Source: Paenibacillus tundrae (GTDB taxonomy: Bacteria > Bacillota > Bacilli > Paenibacillales > Paenibacillaceae). Taken from it: 64,000 nt of DNA. Shown piece by piece: positions 1 to 7,916 of this stretch. Every line of letters starts with the position of its first letter. Positions within the stretch are counted from its first letter, which is position 1. The DNA lies in assembly GCF_030812775.1 (NCBI RefSeq), contig NZ_JAUSTI010000022.1, forward strand, positions 1 to 64,000. Reading direction: 5' to 3'. Position numbers and translations under genes: made by a program. The notes under the pieces are model-generated. The model was not told where the DNA came from and searched no databases. It was given only the letters and a program-made list of their open reading frames with translations.

Positions 1-24
1 GTATCGTTGCCGCTGTTCTCCCAT
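1..24 (-). CDS. 5' end of an unknown gene (partial)
   Basis: Only the first eight codons are inside the window, reading MGEQRQRY on the minus strand. The start is supported by a GGAGG ribosome binding site nine bases upstream of the ATG (minus-strand order acGGAGGtgtgtccacATG). The rest lies beyond the left edge. The product cannot be identified from eight residues. Confidence 0.55.
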
Positions 25-234
25 GTGGACACACCTCCGTTAGCCTTATTATCCTTCTGTCCGTTAACGGGTGTCCACTTTTTATTCTAGTTCCATTCAT
101 CCCATATCTCACTTAAGACATAAATTATGCATGTAATTATATAGGCTAATTGAACGGGTATGATCCATAGCTTTTCTGATCTAAACCCAGCTGAAGTGTT
201 ATGTTACGAAATTACGTTGATTCGCTAAACGCAC

Positions 235-267
235 AAAAAATGACCCCCACATGTGAATGCAGGGGTT
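235..267 (-). terminator. Intrinsic terminator of gpmA
   Basis: Read on the minus strand, an ACCCC / GGGGT stem with an inner GCAT / ATGT pairing is followed by a run of six to seven T. It lies just after the gpmA stop codon. Confidence 0.6.
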
Positions 268-282
268 ATCTCGTCTTTAATA

Positions 283-1026
283 TTAATCTGATGGTGTTGC
301 CACATGCGTCATTTCTTCATGCTTATACGTTGAACCATCAGCTGTCAGATAAAAGTGTCCGATCGGATGAAGATCCTCATCCAATTCGTAGACAAGCGGA
401 ATGCCCGTTGGAATATTAAGCGCCATCACATCGGCTTCAGACATCTGATCTAAGTGCATGACCAATGAACGGAGCGTATTGCCATGAGCAGAGATAAGCA
501 CCCGTTTACCAGCCGATACAACCGGTTTGATCTCGTTGTCCCAATACTCCAGTACCCGCTTCGATGTATCCAGTAAGTTCTCCGTGCGAGGAATGGTACA
601 ACCCAATCGGGCATACTTGTCCTGATCTTGAACGTAACGTTCATCCGTCTCGTCTAGAGCTGGGGGCGACACGCTAATGGAGCGTCTCCACTCCATCACT
701 TGATCTTCCCCATACTTAACTGCGGTCTGTTGTTTGTTCAAGCCTTGCAGAGCACCATAGTGGCGTTCGTTCAGCTTCCATGTCTTCGTAATAGGAATCC
801 ACATGCGATCCATCTCATCTAATGCGATATCCAATGTTCGTATGGAACGTTTCAGTACAGAAGCATAAGCATAGTCAAAATCAAACCCCTGCTCCTTCAA
901 AATCTTACCGGCTTTACGGGCTTCTCCGTACCCATCTGTGGTCAGATCCACATCCGTCCAGCCCGTAAAACGATTTTCTACATTCCACATACTCTGTCCA
1001 TGGCGAATTAATACAACTCTGTACAC
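283..1026 (-). CDS. gpmA: 2,3-bisphosphoglycerate-dependent phosphoglycerate mutase
   Basis: Cytosolic glycolytic enzyme that interconverts 3- and 2-phosphoglycerate through a phosphohistidine. The 247 residues match the usual length of the dPGM family. The RHG signature is at residues 8-10, so the phosphorylated histidine is H9; the second active-site histidine is H181 in the SAHGNT motif and the catalytic glutamate is E87 in the [10 protein letters not shown] motif. The start is GTG with GGAAGGAGG nine bases upstream. The gene stands alone, with its own terminator downstream and the DUF420 gene 76 bp upstream. Most Firmicutes also carry the cofactor-independent enzyme, so this may be a secondary mutase. 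Confidence 0.93.
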   Translation of the reverse strand: MYRVVLIRHGQSMWNVENRFTGWTDVDLTTDGYGEARKAGKILKEQGFDFDYAYASVLKRSIRTLDIALDEMDRMWIPITKTWKLNERHYGALQGLNKQQTAVKYGEDQVMEWRRSISVSPPALDETDERYVQDQDKYARLGCTIPRTENLLDTSKRVLEYWDNEIKPVVSAGKRVLISAHGNTLRSLVMHLDQMSEADVMALNIPTGIPLVYELDEDLHPIGHFYLTADGSTYKHEEMTHVATPSD

Positions 1027-1102
1027 GACCGTGAACCTCCTTCCATGGAAACATTACCCGCAAGTGCTACAGGATATACTTCGTAAAACTTTATTTATGA
1101 CA

Positions 1103-1687
1103 TTAATAATATGGTGCCATCATCAGGTAGACTACCACACCTGTAGAGCTGACATACAGCCAGATCGGCATCGTCCAACGAGCGATTTTACGGTGTTTCT
1201 TCAATTGATTCGTCCAGCCCCATACCAGGGTGAATAGAGCCAATGGCACAATCAACGCTGCCAGAATACTGTGCGTAATCAGAATGAAGAAATAAATGGA
1301 ACGAATGATGCCTTCTCCGCCATATTTTGAAGTTTCCGGGGAGAGGTAGTGGAATGACAAATATGTCACAAGGAATAACATTGTCGTCGAAAATGCAGCA
1401 ATAATAAATCGTTTGTGTAATTTCACGTTTCGCTTGATAATGGCAATCAGTGCCGCTAGCAAGAAGATGAAGGTGAAGCTGTTGAATACAGCATTAAAAC
1501 GCGGCAATATGGTAATATCAAAGTCTACACTTCCCTTATAGCCGATCGATGGCGCGAAGAACAACAATAAAATAATGACATTGGCGAGAATGGAAATGGT
1601 GATGATAATACCTGCAAAATTTTTATTACTGGTCGGGGTAATTTGGTTCGATTGATTGTTCGGGTCCCCTTTGGCCTGTTTGCCCAA
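1103..1687 (-). CDS. DUF420 family membrane protein (YozB-like)
   Basis: A 194-residue integral membrane protein with about five hydrophobic segments (roughly residues 25-45, 67-87, 98-117, 133-157 and 172-192) after a polar, Asn/Gln-rich N-terminus. The spacing of the segments and histidines in the membrane (KLHKRFI, SFHYLSP, ITHSILA) match the DUF420 family, which is often linked to cytochrome oxidase assembly genes; no such genes are near here, so the role is open. The start is TTG: GAGGAGG lies eight bases upstream and the codon reads TTG GGC AAA. Confidence 0.75.
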   Translation of the reverse strand: MGKQAKGDPNNQSNQITPTSNKNFAGIIITISILANVIILLLFFAPSIGYKGSVDFDITILPRFNAVFNSFTFIFLLAALIAIIKRNVKLHKRFIIAAFSTTMLFLVTYLSFHYLSPETSKYGGEGIIRSIYFFILITHSILAALIVPLALFTLVWGWTNQLKKHRKIARWTMPIWLYVSSTGVVVYLMMAPYY

Positions 1688-1843
1688 TGTAAAATCCTCC
1701 TCATATCCTAACTTCTATGTTCTATGTCATTATATCTCGGCATTTGTCGGCTGTTAAGTGACAACACTCTGAACAAAAATGGACGCCAGTACCCATTTAT
1801 ACTGCCCAACGCCCCGTTTTTGATGAATCGGTTGTGCAATGTA

Positions 1844-1872
1844 TTTACCCATCGCCGCAAATATGTTATAAT
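1844..1872 (+). promoter_or_regulatory. Sigma-A-type promoter for the antiporter leader
   Basis: TTTACC at 1844-1849, a 17-base spacer, and a perfect TATAAT at 1867-1872. It points toward the structured leader and the antiporter gene. Confidence 0.6.
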
Positions 1873-1900
1873 TAATGTCATTAATCACATACGCGTTTAA

Positions 1901-2050
1901 CAAGGAGGAGCCTGTCACCAAGGCCCCTCCTTGTCTTCTATTGGCATGTCAGGGTGCGGTTATTACTGCCCTAACATGTCATTTTTTTTTGTTTATTCGC
2001 TGGTATGAAGCCGCCTTGGTGAGGCAACCTATAAACGCTACTGTCGGAGA
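1901..2050 (+). ncRNA. Structured leader RNA with intrinsic terminator upstream of the antiporter
   Basis: Three hairpins can be drawn between the promoter and the antiporter start. Hairpin 1 (1901-1933) pairs CAAGGAGG with CCTCCTTG and has an inner GCCT/AGGC stem. Hairpin 2 (1943-1980) pairs GGCATGTCAGGG with CCCTAACATGTC and is followed by nine T, a textbook intrinsic terminator. Hairpin 3 (about 1991-2035) pairs GTTTAT with ATAAAC around a GCCTT/AGGC stem. A terminator between promoter and start suggests transcription attenuation by a riboswitch, or else a separate small RNA of about 110 nt. It does not match riboswitch consensuses I know (ydaO, yybP-ykoY, M-box). Confidence 0.55.
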
Positions 2051-2061
2051 GGAGTACATGT

Positions 2062-3255
2062 ATGGAATTTATTTTATCTCTTGCTTTGATTCTAATTTTC
2101 ACCAAACTCGCGGGTGACTTATCGGTAAGACTTGGTCAACCATCTGTGCTGGGGAAATTAATCGTCGGTGTTATCCTTGGTCCCGCTCTACTGAACTGGG
2201 TACCCAAGTCCGATTTCGTTCACTATATGGCCGAGATCGGAGTACTATTATTGATGTTTATTGCGGGTCTTGAGACGGATCTAGAGCAATTGAAGAAAAA
2301 TTGGAAGGCTGCTTTTGCAGTTGCTGTCGGTGGAGTAATTCTTCCTTTTATCGGTGGTTATGGAGCGGCTATTGGTTTCGGCATGTCCCAGACCCATGCT
2401 CTGTTCTTCGGACTTCTGTTCTGCGCTACCTCGGTGAGCATTTCGGTGCAAACGTTGAAGGATATGAATCAGCTCAGTTCACGGGAAGGAACGACGATTC
2501 TGGGAGCCGCTGTCGTAGATGATGTGCTGGTTGTTGTGTTACTGGCTGTCATGATGAGCTTGCTTGGAACAGGTGCGGGAGATATTTCAATTAGCCTGCT
2601 TATTGGTAAGAAGTTATTGTTCTTCGTAATTATCATCGCTGCTGGATGGTTCTTGGTTCCACGAATTATGAAATGGATGGAGCCGCTTAAGGTAACTGAA
2701 ACCGTTATTACAGCAGGACTAATCATCTGCTTCGGATTCTCCTATTTTGCAGAGTGGATGGGCGTTGCAGGCATTATCGGTGCGTTCGCTGCAGGAATCG
2801 CTATTTCCCAGACAAGCTTCAAGCATGAAGTGGAGACCAAGCTAGAACCGATTGCTTACGGTATTTTTGTTCCTGTATTCTTCGTGAGTATTGGATTGAA
2901 TGTGCAGTTTGATGGAGTTGGTTCTCAAATCTGGTTTATTGTCGTAATCAGTTTGATCGCCATTGTAACGAAGCTGCTCGGCGGTGGAGCTGGTGCTCTG
3001 CTCACTGGTTTTGATCGAAAGTCTTCCCTAGCTATAGGCTCAGGTATGATATCCCGAGGAGAGGTCGCACTTATTATTGCGTCAACAGGGCTTGCTTCTG
3101 GTCTTCTGGACTCTGAGTATTTCACAAGTGTTGTGATTATGGTTATTATTACGACTCTGGTAACACCACCACTCCTCAAAATCACGTTTAGTCGCAAAAA
3201 GGGCGAACGCCAGATTGAACAGGAAATTCAACAAGAATCGAATATTTCTGGGTAA
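2062..3255 (+). CDS. CPA2-family monovalent cation:proton antiporter
   Basis: A 397-residue integral membrane protein of the Na+/H+ exchanger fold (KefB/NapA type), predicted to swap Na+ or K+ for protons across the cytoplasmic membrane. About 12 hydrophobic segments fill residues 1-375. Family marks include the GLETDLEQLKKN loop (69-80), the ATSVSISVQ unwound helix (122-130) and the paired aspartates D153-D154 (VVDDVLVVV) expected to bind the ion. There is no C-terminal RCK/TrkA nucleotide-binding domain; the protein ends in a short charged tail. Start ATG with GGAG seven bases upstream. A promoter and an attenuator-like leader precede it and a strong terminator follows, so it is monocistronic. 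The transported ion cannot be told from sequence. Confidence 0.9.
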   Translation: MEFILSLALILIFTKLAGDLSVRLGQPSVLGKLIVGVILGPALLNWVPKSDFVHYMAEIGVLLLMFIAGLETDLEQLKKNWKAAFAVAVGGVILPFIGGYGAAIGFGMSQTHALFFGLLFCATSVSISVQTLKDMNQLSSREGTTILGAAVVDDVLVVVLLAVMMSLLGTGAGDISISLLIGKKLLFFVIIIAAGWFLVPRIMKWMEPLKVTETVITAGLIICFGFSYFAEWMGVAGIIGAFAAGIAISQTSFKHEVETKLEPIAYGIFVPVFFVSIGLNVQFDGVGSQIWFIVVISLIAIVTKLLGGGAGALLTGFDRKSSLAIGSGMISRGEVALIIASTGLASGLLDSEYFTSVVIMVIITTLVTPPLLKITFSRKKGERQIEQEIQQESNISG

Positions 3256-3397
3256 GTGATCGAGTCTTGGAGCGGGGCACCGCTTGCACTGGGAGTTACA
3301 AGGTTGCATAAGTTCAAACAGGTGAAGTGTTGAAAACATTCCTTAGTTAAAGCTATACTTGCTTAATAAAATGCAATATAACGGTCGTGAAGCACAC

Positions 3398-3460
3398 GCC
3401 GCTTTGACCCATTCCTCCCCTTCAACACGAAGGTGGTAGAAATGGGCAAAGCGGCTTTTT
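3398..3460 (+). terminator. Intrinsic terminator of the antiporter gene
   Basis: GCCGCTTTGACCCATT pairs with AATGGGCAAAGCGGC across a long loop, followed by TTTTTG and a second T run. Confidence 0.75.
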
Positions 3461-3512
3461 GTATTTTTTTATATATCGACCTGAAGTCTTACTATTTATA
3501 GAGGAGATGGAT

Positions 3513-4169
3513 ATGATGAGCATTGAATTTGATAAGGCTTATGAAGAGTGGATGACCTCCCTTTTGGAGAATGAAATGAACCCCAGGGTGTTATCTAGAA
3601 TAGAGAATGGACTTGAACATGGCACATTAGAGTTTTTGCGTTCCGTTTGGTTTCCAGTAATGAAAAACTTTAACCATTTGCAACCCGAATGGGAGGTTCG
3701 TGACTTTCATAACGGCTTTCGGTATCTGGATTTAGCTTATCTGCCTGGTAACGGCATTAAGGGGAGTATTGAAATTCAAGGATACGGGCCACATGCCCGT
3801 GATCTTGATGTACGACGTTTCAAAGATTTATGCTGGCGGCATTGTCTGCTAACCCTCGATGATTGGATTGTTCTGCCGATTGCTTATCTCTCTATTAAGG
3901 ATGAACCGAAGCGGTGCCAACAGCTTGTGCTATCGTTCATGGGGAAATTCATGGCCACGGACATTCCACCGTCCTTAACTTGGCTTGAAGCCGAAACTGT
4001 TCGTTATGCTAGACGTATCATTCGTCCATTTGCTCCCTTAGAACTCGCAACCCACCTGCGAATCACAGATCAGCATGCTCGAAGAGTTCTTCATAGCCTG
4101 ATTGATCAGCAAATATTGCATGTCGCTAGTGGAACTAAACGATATCGAACTTATATCTTACGAACATGA
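3513..4169 (+). CDS. PD-(D/E)XK-like (DUF559-like) protein with C-terminal winged helix
   Basis: About 218 residues. The N-terminal half carries a pattern like the catalytic core of restriction-nuclease-fold proteins: an acidic strand (YLDLAYL) followed about 14 residues later by EIQG, then a helix-rich part (RRFKDLCWRHC) and a strand (WIVLPIAYLSI), as in DUF559/Vsr-like domains, with Gln where Lys is usual. The last 60 residues (LELATHLRITDQHARRVLHSLIDQ) look like a winged helix-turn-helix. I chose ATG 3513 because GAGGAG lies seven bases upstream; an in-frame upstream extension lacks such a site. It could be a DNA-binding regulator derived from a nuclease rather than an active enzyme. It stands alone between a terminator and a repeat region. 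Confidence 0.7.
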   Translation: MMSIEFDKAYEEWMTSLLENEMNPRVLSRIENGLEHGTLEFLRSVWFPVMKNFNHLQPEWEVRDFHNGFRYLDLAYLPGNGIKGSIEIQGYGPHARDLDVRRFKDLCWRHCLLTLDDWIVLPIAYLSIKDEPKRCQQLVLSFMGKFMATDIPPSLTWLEAETVRYARRIIRPFAPLELATHLRITDQHARRVLHSLIDQQILHVASGTKRYRTYILRT

Positions 4170-4208
4170 GACACTCTATTTAGGCGATATAGCTACCTAT
4201 CCAATAGT

Positions 4209-4351
4209 TAACGAACTCAGGACACCTTATTGAGCTCGTATGGAGTCAATCAGTATACTTTATCACGCTTTTTCATGAAATAAGGTCGCTGAGATTCGTT
4301 ACAAGTTCAACACAGCTCATATACAGGAATTAAGCTCCCCTGAGTTCGTTA
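4209..4351. repeat. Small inverted-repeat element (family D)
   Basis: TAACGAACTCAGG at 4209-4221 is an exact inverted match to CCTGAGTTCGTTA at 4339-4351, with a third degenerate copy, CTGAGATTCGTTA, at 4289-4301. The unit is about 143 bp with no coding potential, resembling a MITE-like or REP-like intergenic element. Confidence 0.55.
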
Positions 4352-4486
4352 GAATTTTGGAGATGGCATTGAGGATGCTTGAAGTGACTACTTTTAACTC
4401 CAGTCAAGAACCACTTTAGCCACTTTAGTTTTGGTAGGTACTGGAGGATGATACTTTTGGCACTGAGTGCTGGAAGTCATCCGACG

Positions 4487-4616
4487 TACTGGAGGTACTG
4501 GAGGTACTGGAAGTTCTGGAGGTTCTGGAGGTTCTGGAGGTTCTGGAGGTTCTGGAGGTTCTGGAGGTTCTGGACGTACTGAGGTTCTAGAGGTTCTGGG
4601 GTTCTGGGGATTCTGG
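4487..4616. repeat. 9-bp tandem repeat array (TTCTGGAGG)
   Basis: About fourteen tandem nonamers. Units 1-3 are TACTGGAGG-like (4487-4513), six perfect TTCTGGAGG units follow (4514-4567), then five degenerate units to 4616. Because the period is a multiple of three, no frame is interrupted within the perfect part; the plus strand reads WRF, GGS or LEV and the minus strand NLQ. A 44-codon plus-strand frame starting at ATG 4449 and a 68-codon minus frame (4477-4683) run through it, but neither has a convincing start or homology. I treat it as a minisatellite, not a gene. Confidence 0.8.
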
Positions 4617-5016
4617 TAGTACCCGGAATGCTGAGATGCTGAGATGCTGAAGTATTATACTTACCGGAGGTTCCGGATTGCAATTACCATACAGCACTAA
4701 TTAGCACCATGAGGAGCTACATAGGGAGGTGCGCAGGGAGTTACATGGAGAGTTACTTAGGGGCTCTAGTCTGAGGGAAAAATTTTTTCCGAATAACTCA
4801 TGGCGTAGCTTATTCGCAAGGGTAAGGTTCTTTATTCCTCTGAGCGACTGAGCATGAGTCCATTTTTTTCTTAGTAGAATCTCTGAGTCCTCCTTCCAGC
4901 TAACTACCATTCTCATACATTTCCAAAGGTATCCAACCCATATAACAGTAAGTACTCGCCACTAGTCTATCATAGGCACACATCAGTAAATCCACGGCGA
5001 CCGTATGTTAGAAAAA
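4617..5016. other. Non-coding stretch, nothing recognised
   Basis: Together with 4170-4486 this forms the longest gene-free interval of the window (about 0.9 kb). A minus-strand frame of 71 codons (4701-4916) has no family resemblance and no clear ribosome binding site. The base composition and short direct repeats (GAGATGCT twice, GGAGTTAC/GAGAGTTAC) suggest decayed or repeat-derived DNA. Confidence 0.5.
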
Positions 5017-5018
5017 AC

Positions 5019-5050
5019 AAAAAAGACCCCTTTGCACACAAAAGGTCTTT
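5019..5050 (-). terminator. Intrinsic terminator of the RR-HK-pssA-dedA operon
   Basis: On the minus strand AAAGACC-TTTTG pairs with CAAAG-GGGTCTTT and runs into TTTTTTG. It lies 40 bp after the dedA stop. Confidence 0.7.
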
Positions 5051-5088
5051 AGCTTAGTTTGCCCATCACGCTGATAGGCTGTCCGATT

Positions 5089-5574
5089 TTAAGTCAACAC
5101 ACCAACATAGAATCCAATCGATATGAACACAACGCACCACAGAAATGCACCGATGCCGGAGAAGAGGATATATCTTCCCATAGCCATACGACTGATCCCA
5201 GAGAAGCAGCACATCAGGTGACGAATCCCGGGAATGAAGTAGCCTAGAATGATGGACCAGTACCCATACTTCATAAACCAGGACTCTACCCTGACCAGCC
5301 GTTTGGCGTTTACCCCCACCCATTTACCGTATTTCACGACTAGCGGCCTGCCGGCCTTCTTGCCAATCATATAGCTGAGGAGTCCACCGGTGAACGCACC
5401 ACCAAAACTAACAGCAATACTTACCGAATAATTCAAAACCGAGATCGAGGCAAGATAACCGACAAATGTCATCATCACCTCGTCCGGTATAGGCATACCG
5501 ATTACACCCAGCGCCAGTAGTCCATAGATTGCGAAATAGCCGTACTGACCAATAAATTCTTTTGCAAATTCCAT
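5089..5574 (-). CDS. DedA family phospholipid transporter (YbfM/PetA-like)
   Basis: A 161-residue multi-spanning membrane protein of the DedA/VTT fold. Visible family marks are the MPIPDEVMM re-entrant motif near residue 28, the GGAFTGGLLSYMIGKKAGRP segment around 58-77, and the GYFIPGIRHLMCCFSGISRMA motif with the conserved Arg and Gly. Such proteins act as phospholipid flippases; in B. subtilis the DedA protein YbfM (PetA) is encoded beside pssA and implicated in phosphatidylethanolamine transport. Here too it follows pssA by 14 bp. ATG 5574 has AAGGAG ten bases upstream; the adjacent GTG 5577 is equally possible. Confidence 0.88.
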   Translation of the reverse strand: MEFAKEFIGQYGYFAIYGLLALGVIGMPIPDEVMMTFVGYLASISVLNYSVSIAVSFGGAFTGGLLSYMIGKKAGRPLVVKYGKWVGVNAKRLVRVESWFMKYGYWSIILGYFIPGIRHLMCCFSGISRMAMGRYILFSGIGAFLWCVVFISIGFYVGVLT

Positions 5575-5588
5575 CACTGACTCGCTCC

Positions 5589-6134
5589 TTATTTCGGTTC
5601 CACGATATCCTTCTCTTGAGGCGTCAACACCTGTTTTAGAGAGGGGAATCGAATTTGGCTAACCATTAGACCAGATAACACAACGATGACGAGATAGGCT
5701 ACACCAAGAGTAAAATAAGGGCTCCATAGAGCGAAAAAGGACATTAGGCCACCTGCAAATGTAATCGGCATGCCGACAAAACCTTGACTCGCTGTCTTCT
5801 GGCAATTGTAGCGTGCCAGTCGGAGAGCACCACAGATCGGAAACAGAGCTGTAAGTGCCATTCCCAAAATACTTCCTCCGTTCATAACGTTCAGATACAG
5901 AATCAGTATTGGAGCTGTACCGAATGAAATCACATCAGCAAGGGAGTCTAGTGCTTTGCCAAATTCCCCTTCACAGTGCAATTTACGAGCAGCAAAACCG
6001 TCAAACAAATCAAAGAACATTGCGACCCAGATTAACGTTACAGCAAGTGCAAATTCCCCATGTATGGCCATAATGACCGCCAGCATACCCGAAGTTAAAT
6101 TACCCAAGGTTAAAATTGATGGCAAAGATTTCAT
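5589..6134 (-). CDS. pssA: CDP-diacylglycerol-serine O-phosphatidyltransferase
   Basis: Integral membrane enzyme that makes phosphatidylserine from CDP-diacylglycerol and L-serine. The 181 residues contain the complete CDP-alcohol phosphatidyltransferase signature D45-G46-x2-A-R50-x8-G59-x3-D63-x3-D67, which binds the metal ions, followed by about five further hydrophobic segments. The size fits the short Gram-positive PssA type. It begins 21 bp after the sensor kinase stop, with GGGAG upstream of ATG, and is followed by dedA. The B. subtilis operon is pssA-ybfM-psd; psd (decarboxylase) is not present here and must lie elsewhere. Confidence 0.92.
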   Translation of the reverse strand: MKSLPSILTLGNLTSGMLAVIMAIHGEFALAVTLIWVAMFFDLFDGFAARKLHCEGEFGKALDSLADVISFGTAPILILYLNVMNGGSILGMALTALFPICGALRLARYNCQKTASQGFVGMPITFAGGLMSFFALWSPYFTLGVAYLVIVVLSGLMVSQIRFPSLKQVLTPQEKDIVEPK

Positions 6135-6155
6135 AAGACTTAACTCCCTTTCTAA

Positions 6156-7916
6156 CTAAGCATTAGGAAAAATAATGTAGAAGCGGACTCCGTCTGGTGT
6201 ATTCTCAACTCCGTAACGACATCCATGTAGATCCAGAATCTGCTTCGCAATGGCCAGGCCAAGCCCGGTTCCCCCCATTTTGCGATTACGTGAACGCTCT
6301 ACCCGGTAAAATCGTTCCCATATATTCTGACGTTCAGGTTCCGATATACCTTCACCTTTGTTCTCGATAGAGATACGAACCTGACCTTCCAGACGGCTAA
6401 TCTCAATCAAGATGTCTGATTGCGGCACAGCATGGCGGATCGCGTTCATCAGCATATTGTAAATTACTTGCTCCAGCTTACTGCGATCTCCCTCAACAGT
6501 CTGCTCTGTTGTGGAGACCAACACGACATGAAGTTCTTTTCCCTTCAATTGTGGACTCAGACGTCCAGCAATATCTTCTATCATATCTCCGAGAGCTACT
6601 GCATCGGTGTTCAGCTTAATGGCTTGCGATTCTAGCCGAACAAGATCCAGCATCTCTTCGACCATCGTTTCCATTTTTACAGCTTCATCTGCAATAATCT
6701 CAATGTAGCGTTCACGTTTGTTCTCACTTACACCATCTCTTAGCCCTTCAGAATATCCTTTGATGATACTGATTGGCGTTTTGAGTTCATGCGAGGCATC
6801 TGCAAAAAATTCACGCTGTCGCTTCTCGATCCGCTGCTTCATCTCCATATCTGTGCGCATCTGACTATTCGCCTGTCGGAGCTCCTCCAGCGTCTGCCCA
6901 AGTGTCGTCGACAGAGCATTCAGACTTTCAGACAAACTACCGATCTCATCATTACGCCGAATAGGTGATTTTACAGTGAAGTCTAACGTTGACATCTTCT
7001 TGGCCACATGATTCAGTGCCAGTAGTGGCTTCGTAACGATACGCGATAGTAACAGAGCCAGGAACAATATGAGTACAAATGCAGCAATTCCGAAATACCC
7101 ATAGAATAACCTTGTCGCTTCATTGGCTTCACGCATCTCCTGCAGAGATGTCAACGAGAAGATAAGCTGTTGTTCCCCTGATTCAGCATTGCGAACTGGG
7201 GCTATGGCGATTACATTACGTACTCCACTCCAACTATCCGTCCATTCCTGATTTAACATCTTCCCATTCTTCAGACTAAGTTGATTCTCTGATGAAAGAG
7301 GGAAGAAACTATCCAATGCTTGCACGAGTAAACCTTGCCGCTGACTCCATGTCCCCAGGTTGGGAAGAACGACTTTGGTCAATATGCCAGACCACTCCTG
7401 CACAGGTTCATTCAATTCTTCGAAGCTCCCTGTCCCCCATACCGAAGTGTTGTTGTCTTTGATCTTGAAGGGATAGATCATCGGTTCATGCAATCCATTG
7501 GCTGATCCCGTTATGGTCAATTGCTGTCCATATTTCAGGTGGGAAGCGATCCAGCCCGCATTTTCACTGTTGATAAAAAGGGACAGCGACACTTCTACTT
7601 CCGAACCATCCTCTTGCAGCAACGTAATGTGAAATGGATCATTCACGAGCTTGCCAGTGTTGGTCAGGATGACCAGATGAGACTGATTCTGACGCATGAA
7701 TTTGCCGGTTTCCTTCGCCAGTTGTATATCATTCCAATGTCCTGTGGAATACTGTTGTTCAAATCTCGACAATTTTTTCTTAATGCTGGTAATCTTCTGG
7801 TGTTGGTAGAAGTCCGGGAACCATACCAGCTGAGCAATCACAGTGGTTCCGTACAGTAGGAGCAAGAACCCCGCCATCACCAGAAACAGCTTCATCGTTA
7901 CACCCGTACGTCTCAT
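6156..7916 (-). CDS. Membrane-bound sensor histidine kinase
   Basis: 586 residues. TM1 is at about 9-30, followed by an extracytoplasmic domain of about 240 residues, TM2 at 271-291, a HAMP linker to about 345, a coiled region, and the HisKA box with phospho-accepting H376 (ASHELKTP). The HATPase domain carries the N box (MLMNAIRHA), DxGxG-like ENKGEG, the F box (WERFYRVE) and GGTGLGLAI. The stop overlaps nothing downstream, but its start overlaps the response regulator stop by 4 bp, so the two are translationally coupled. With pssA and dedA following, the stimulus may be linked to the membrane; this is inference. Confidence 0.93.
   Translation of the reverse strand: MRRTGVTMKLFLVMAGFLLLLYGTTVIAQLVWFPDFYQHQKITSIKKKLSRFEQQYSTGHWNDIQLAKETGKFMRQNQSHLVILTNTGKLVNDPFHITLLQEDGSEVEVSLSLFINSENAGWIASHLKYGQQLTITGSANGLHEPMIYPFKIKDNNTSVWGTGSFEELNEPVQEWSGILTKVVLPNLGTWSQRQGLLVQALDSFFPLSSENQLSLKNGKMLNQEWTDSWSGVRNVIAIAPVRNAESGEQQLIFSLTSLQEMREANEATRLFYGYFGIAAFVLILFLALLLSRIVTKPLLALNHVAKKMSTLDFTVKSPIRRNDEIGSLSESLNALSTTLGQTLEELRQANSQMRTDMEMKQRIEKRQREFFADASHELKTPISIIKGYSEGLRDGVSENKRERYIEIIADEAVKMETMVEEMLDLVRLESQAIKLNTDAVALGDMIEDIAGRLSPQLKGKELHVVLVSTTEQTVEGDRSKLEQVIYNMLMNAIRHAVPQSDILIEISRLEGQVRISIENKGEGISEPERQNIWERFYRVERSRNRKMGGTGLGLAIAKQILDLHGCRYGVENTPDGVRFYIIFPNA

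Noticed and set aside
1875-2117. 80-codon frame in the antiporter leader
   Set aside because: It runs through the terminator hairpin, overlaps the antiporter start and has no ribosome binding site; the region is better read as structured RNA.
4487-4616. CRISPR-like array
   Set aside because: Units are 9 bp with no spacers, and no cas gene is present.
4477-4683. NLQ-repeat protein on the minus strand
   Set aside because: The open frame is explained by the 9-bp period; no ribosome binding site or family resemblance.
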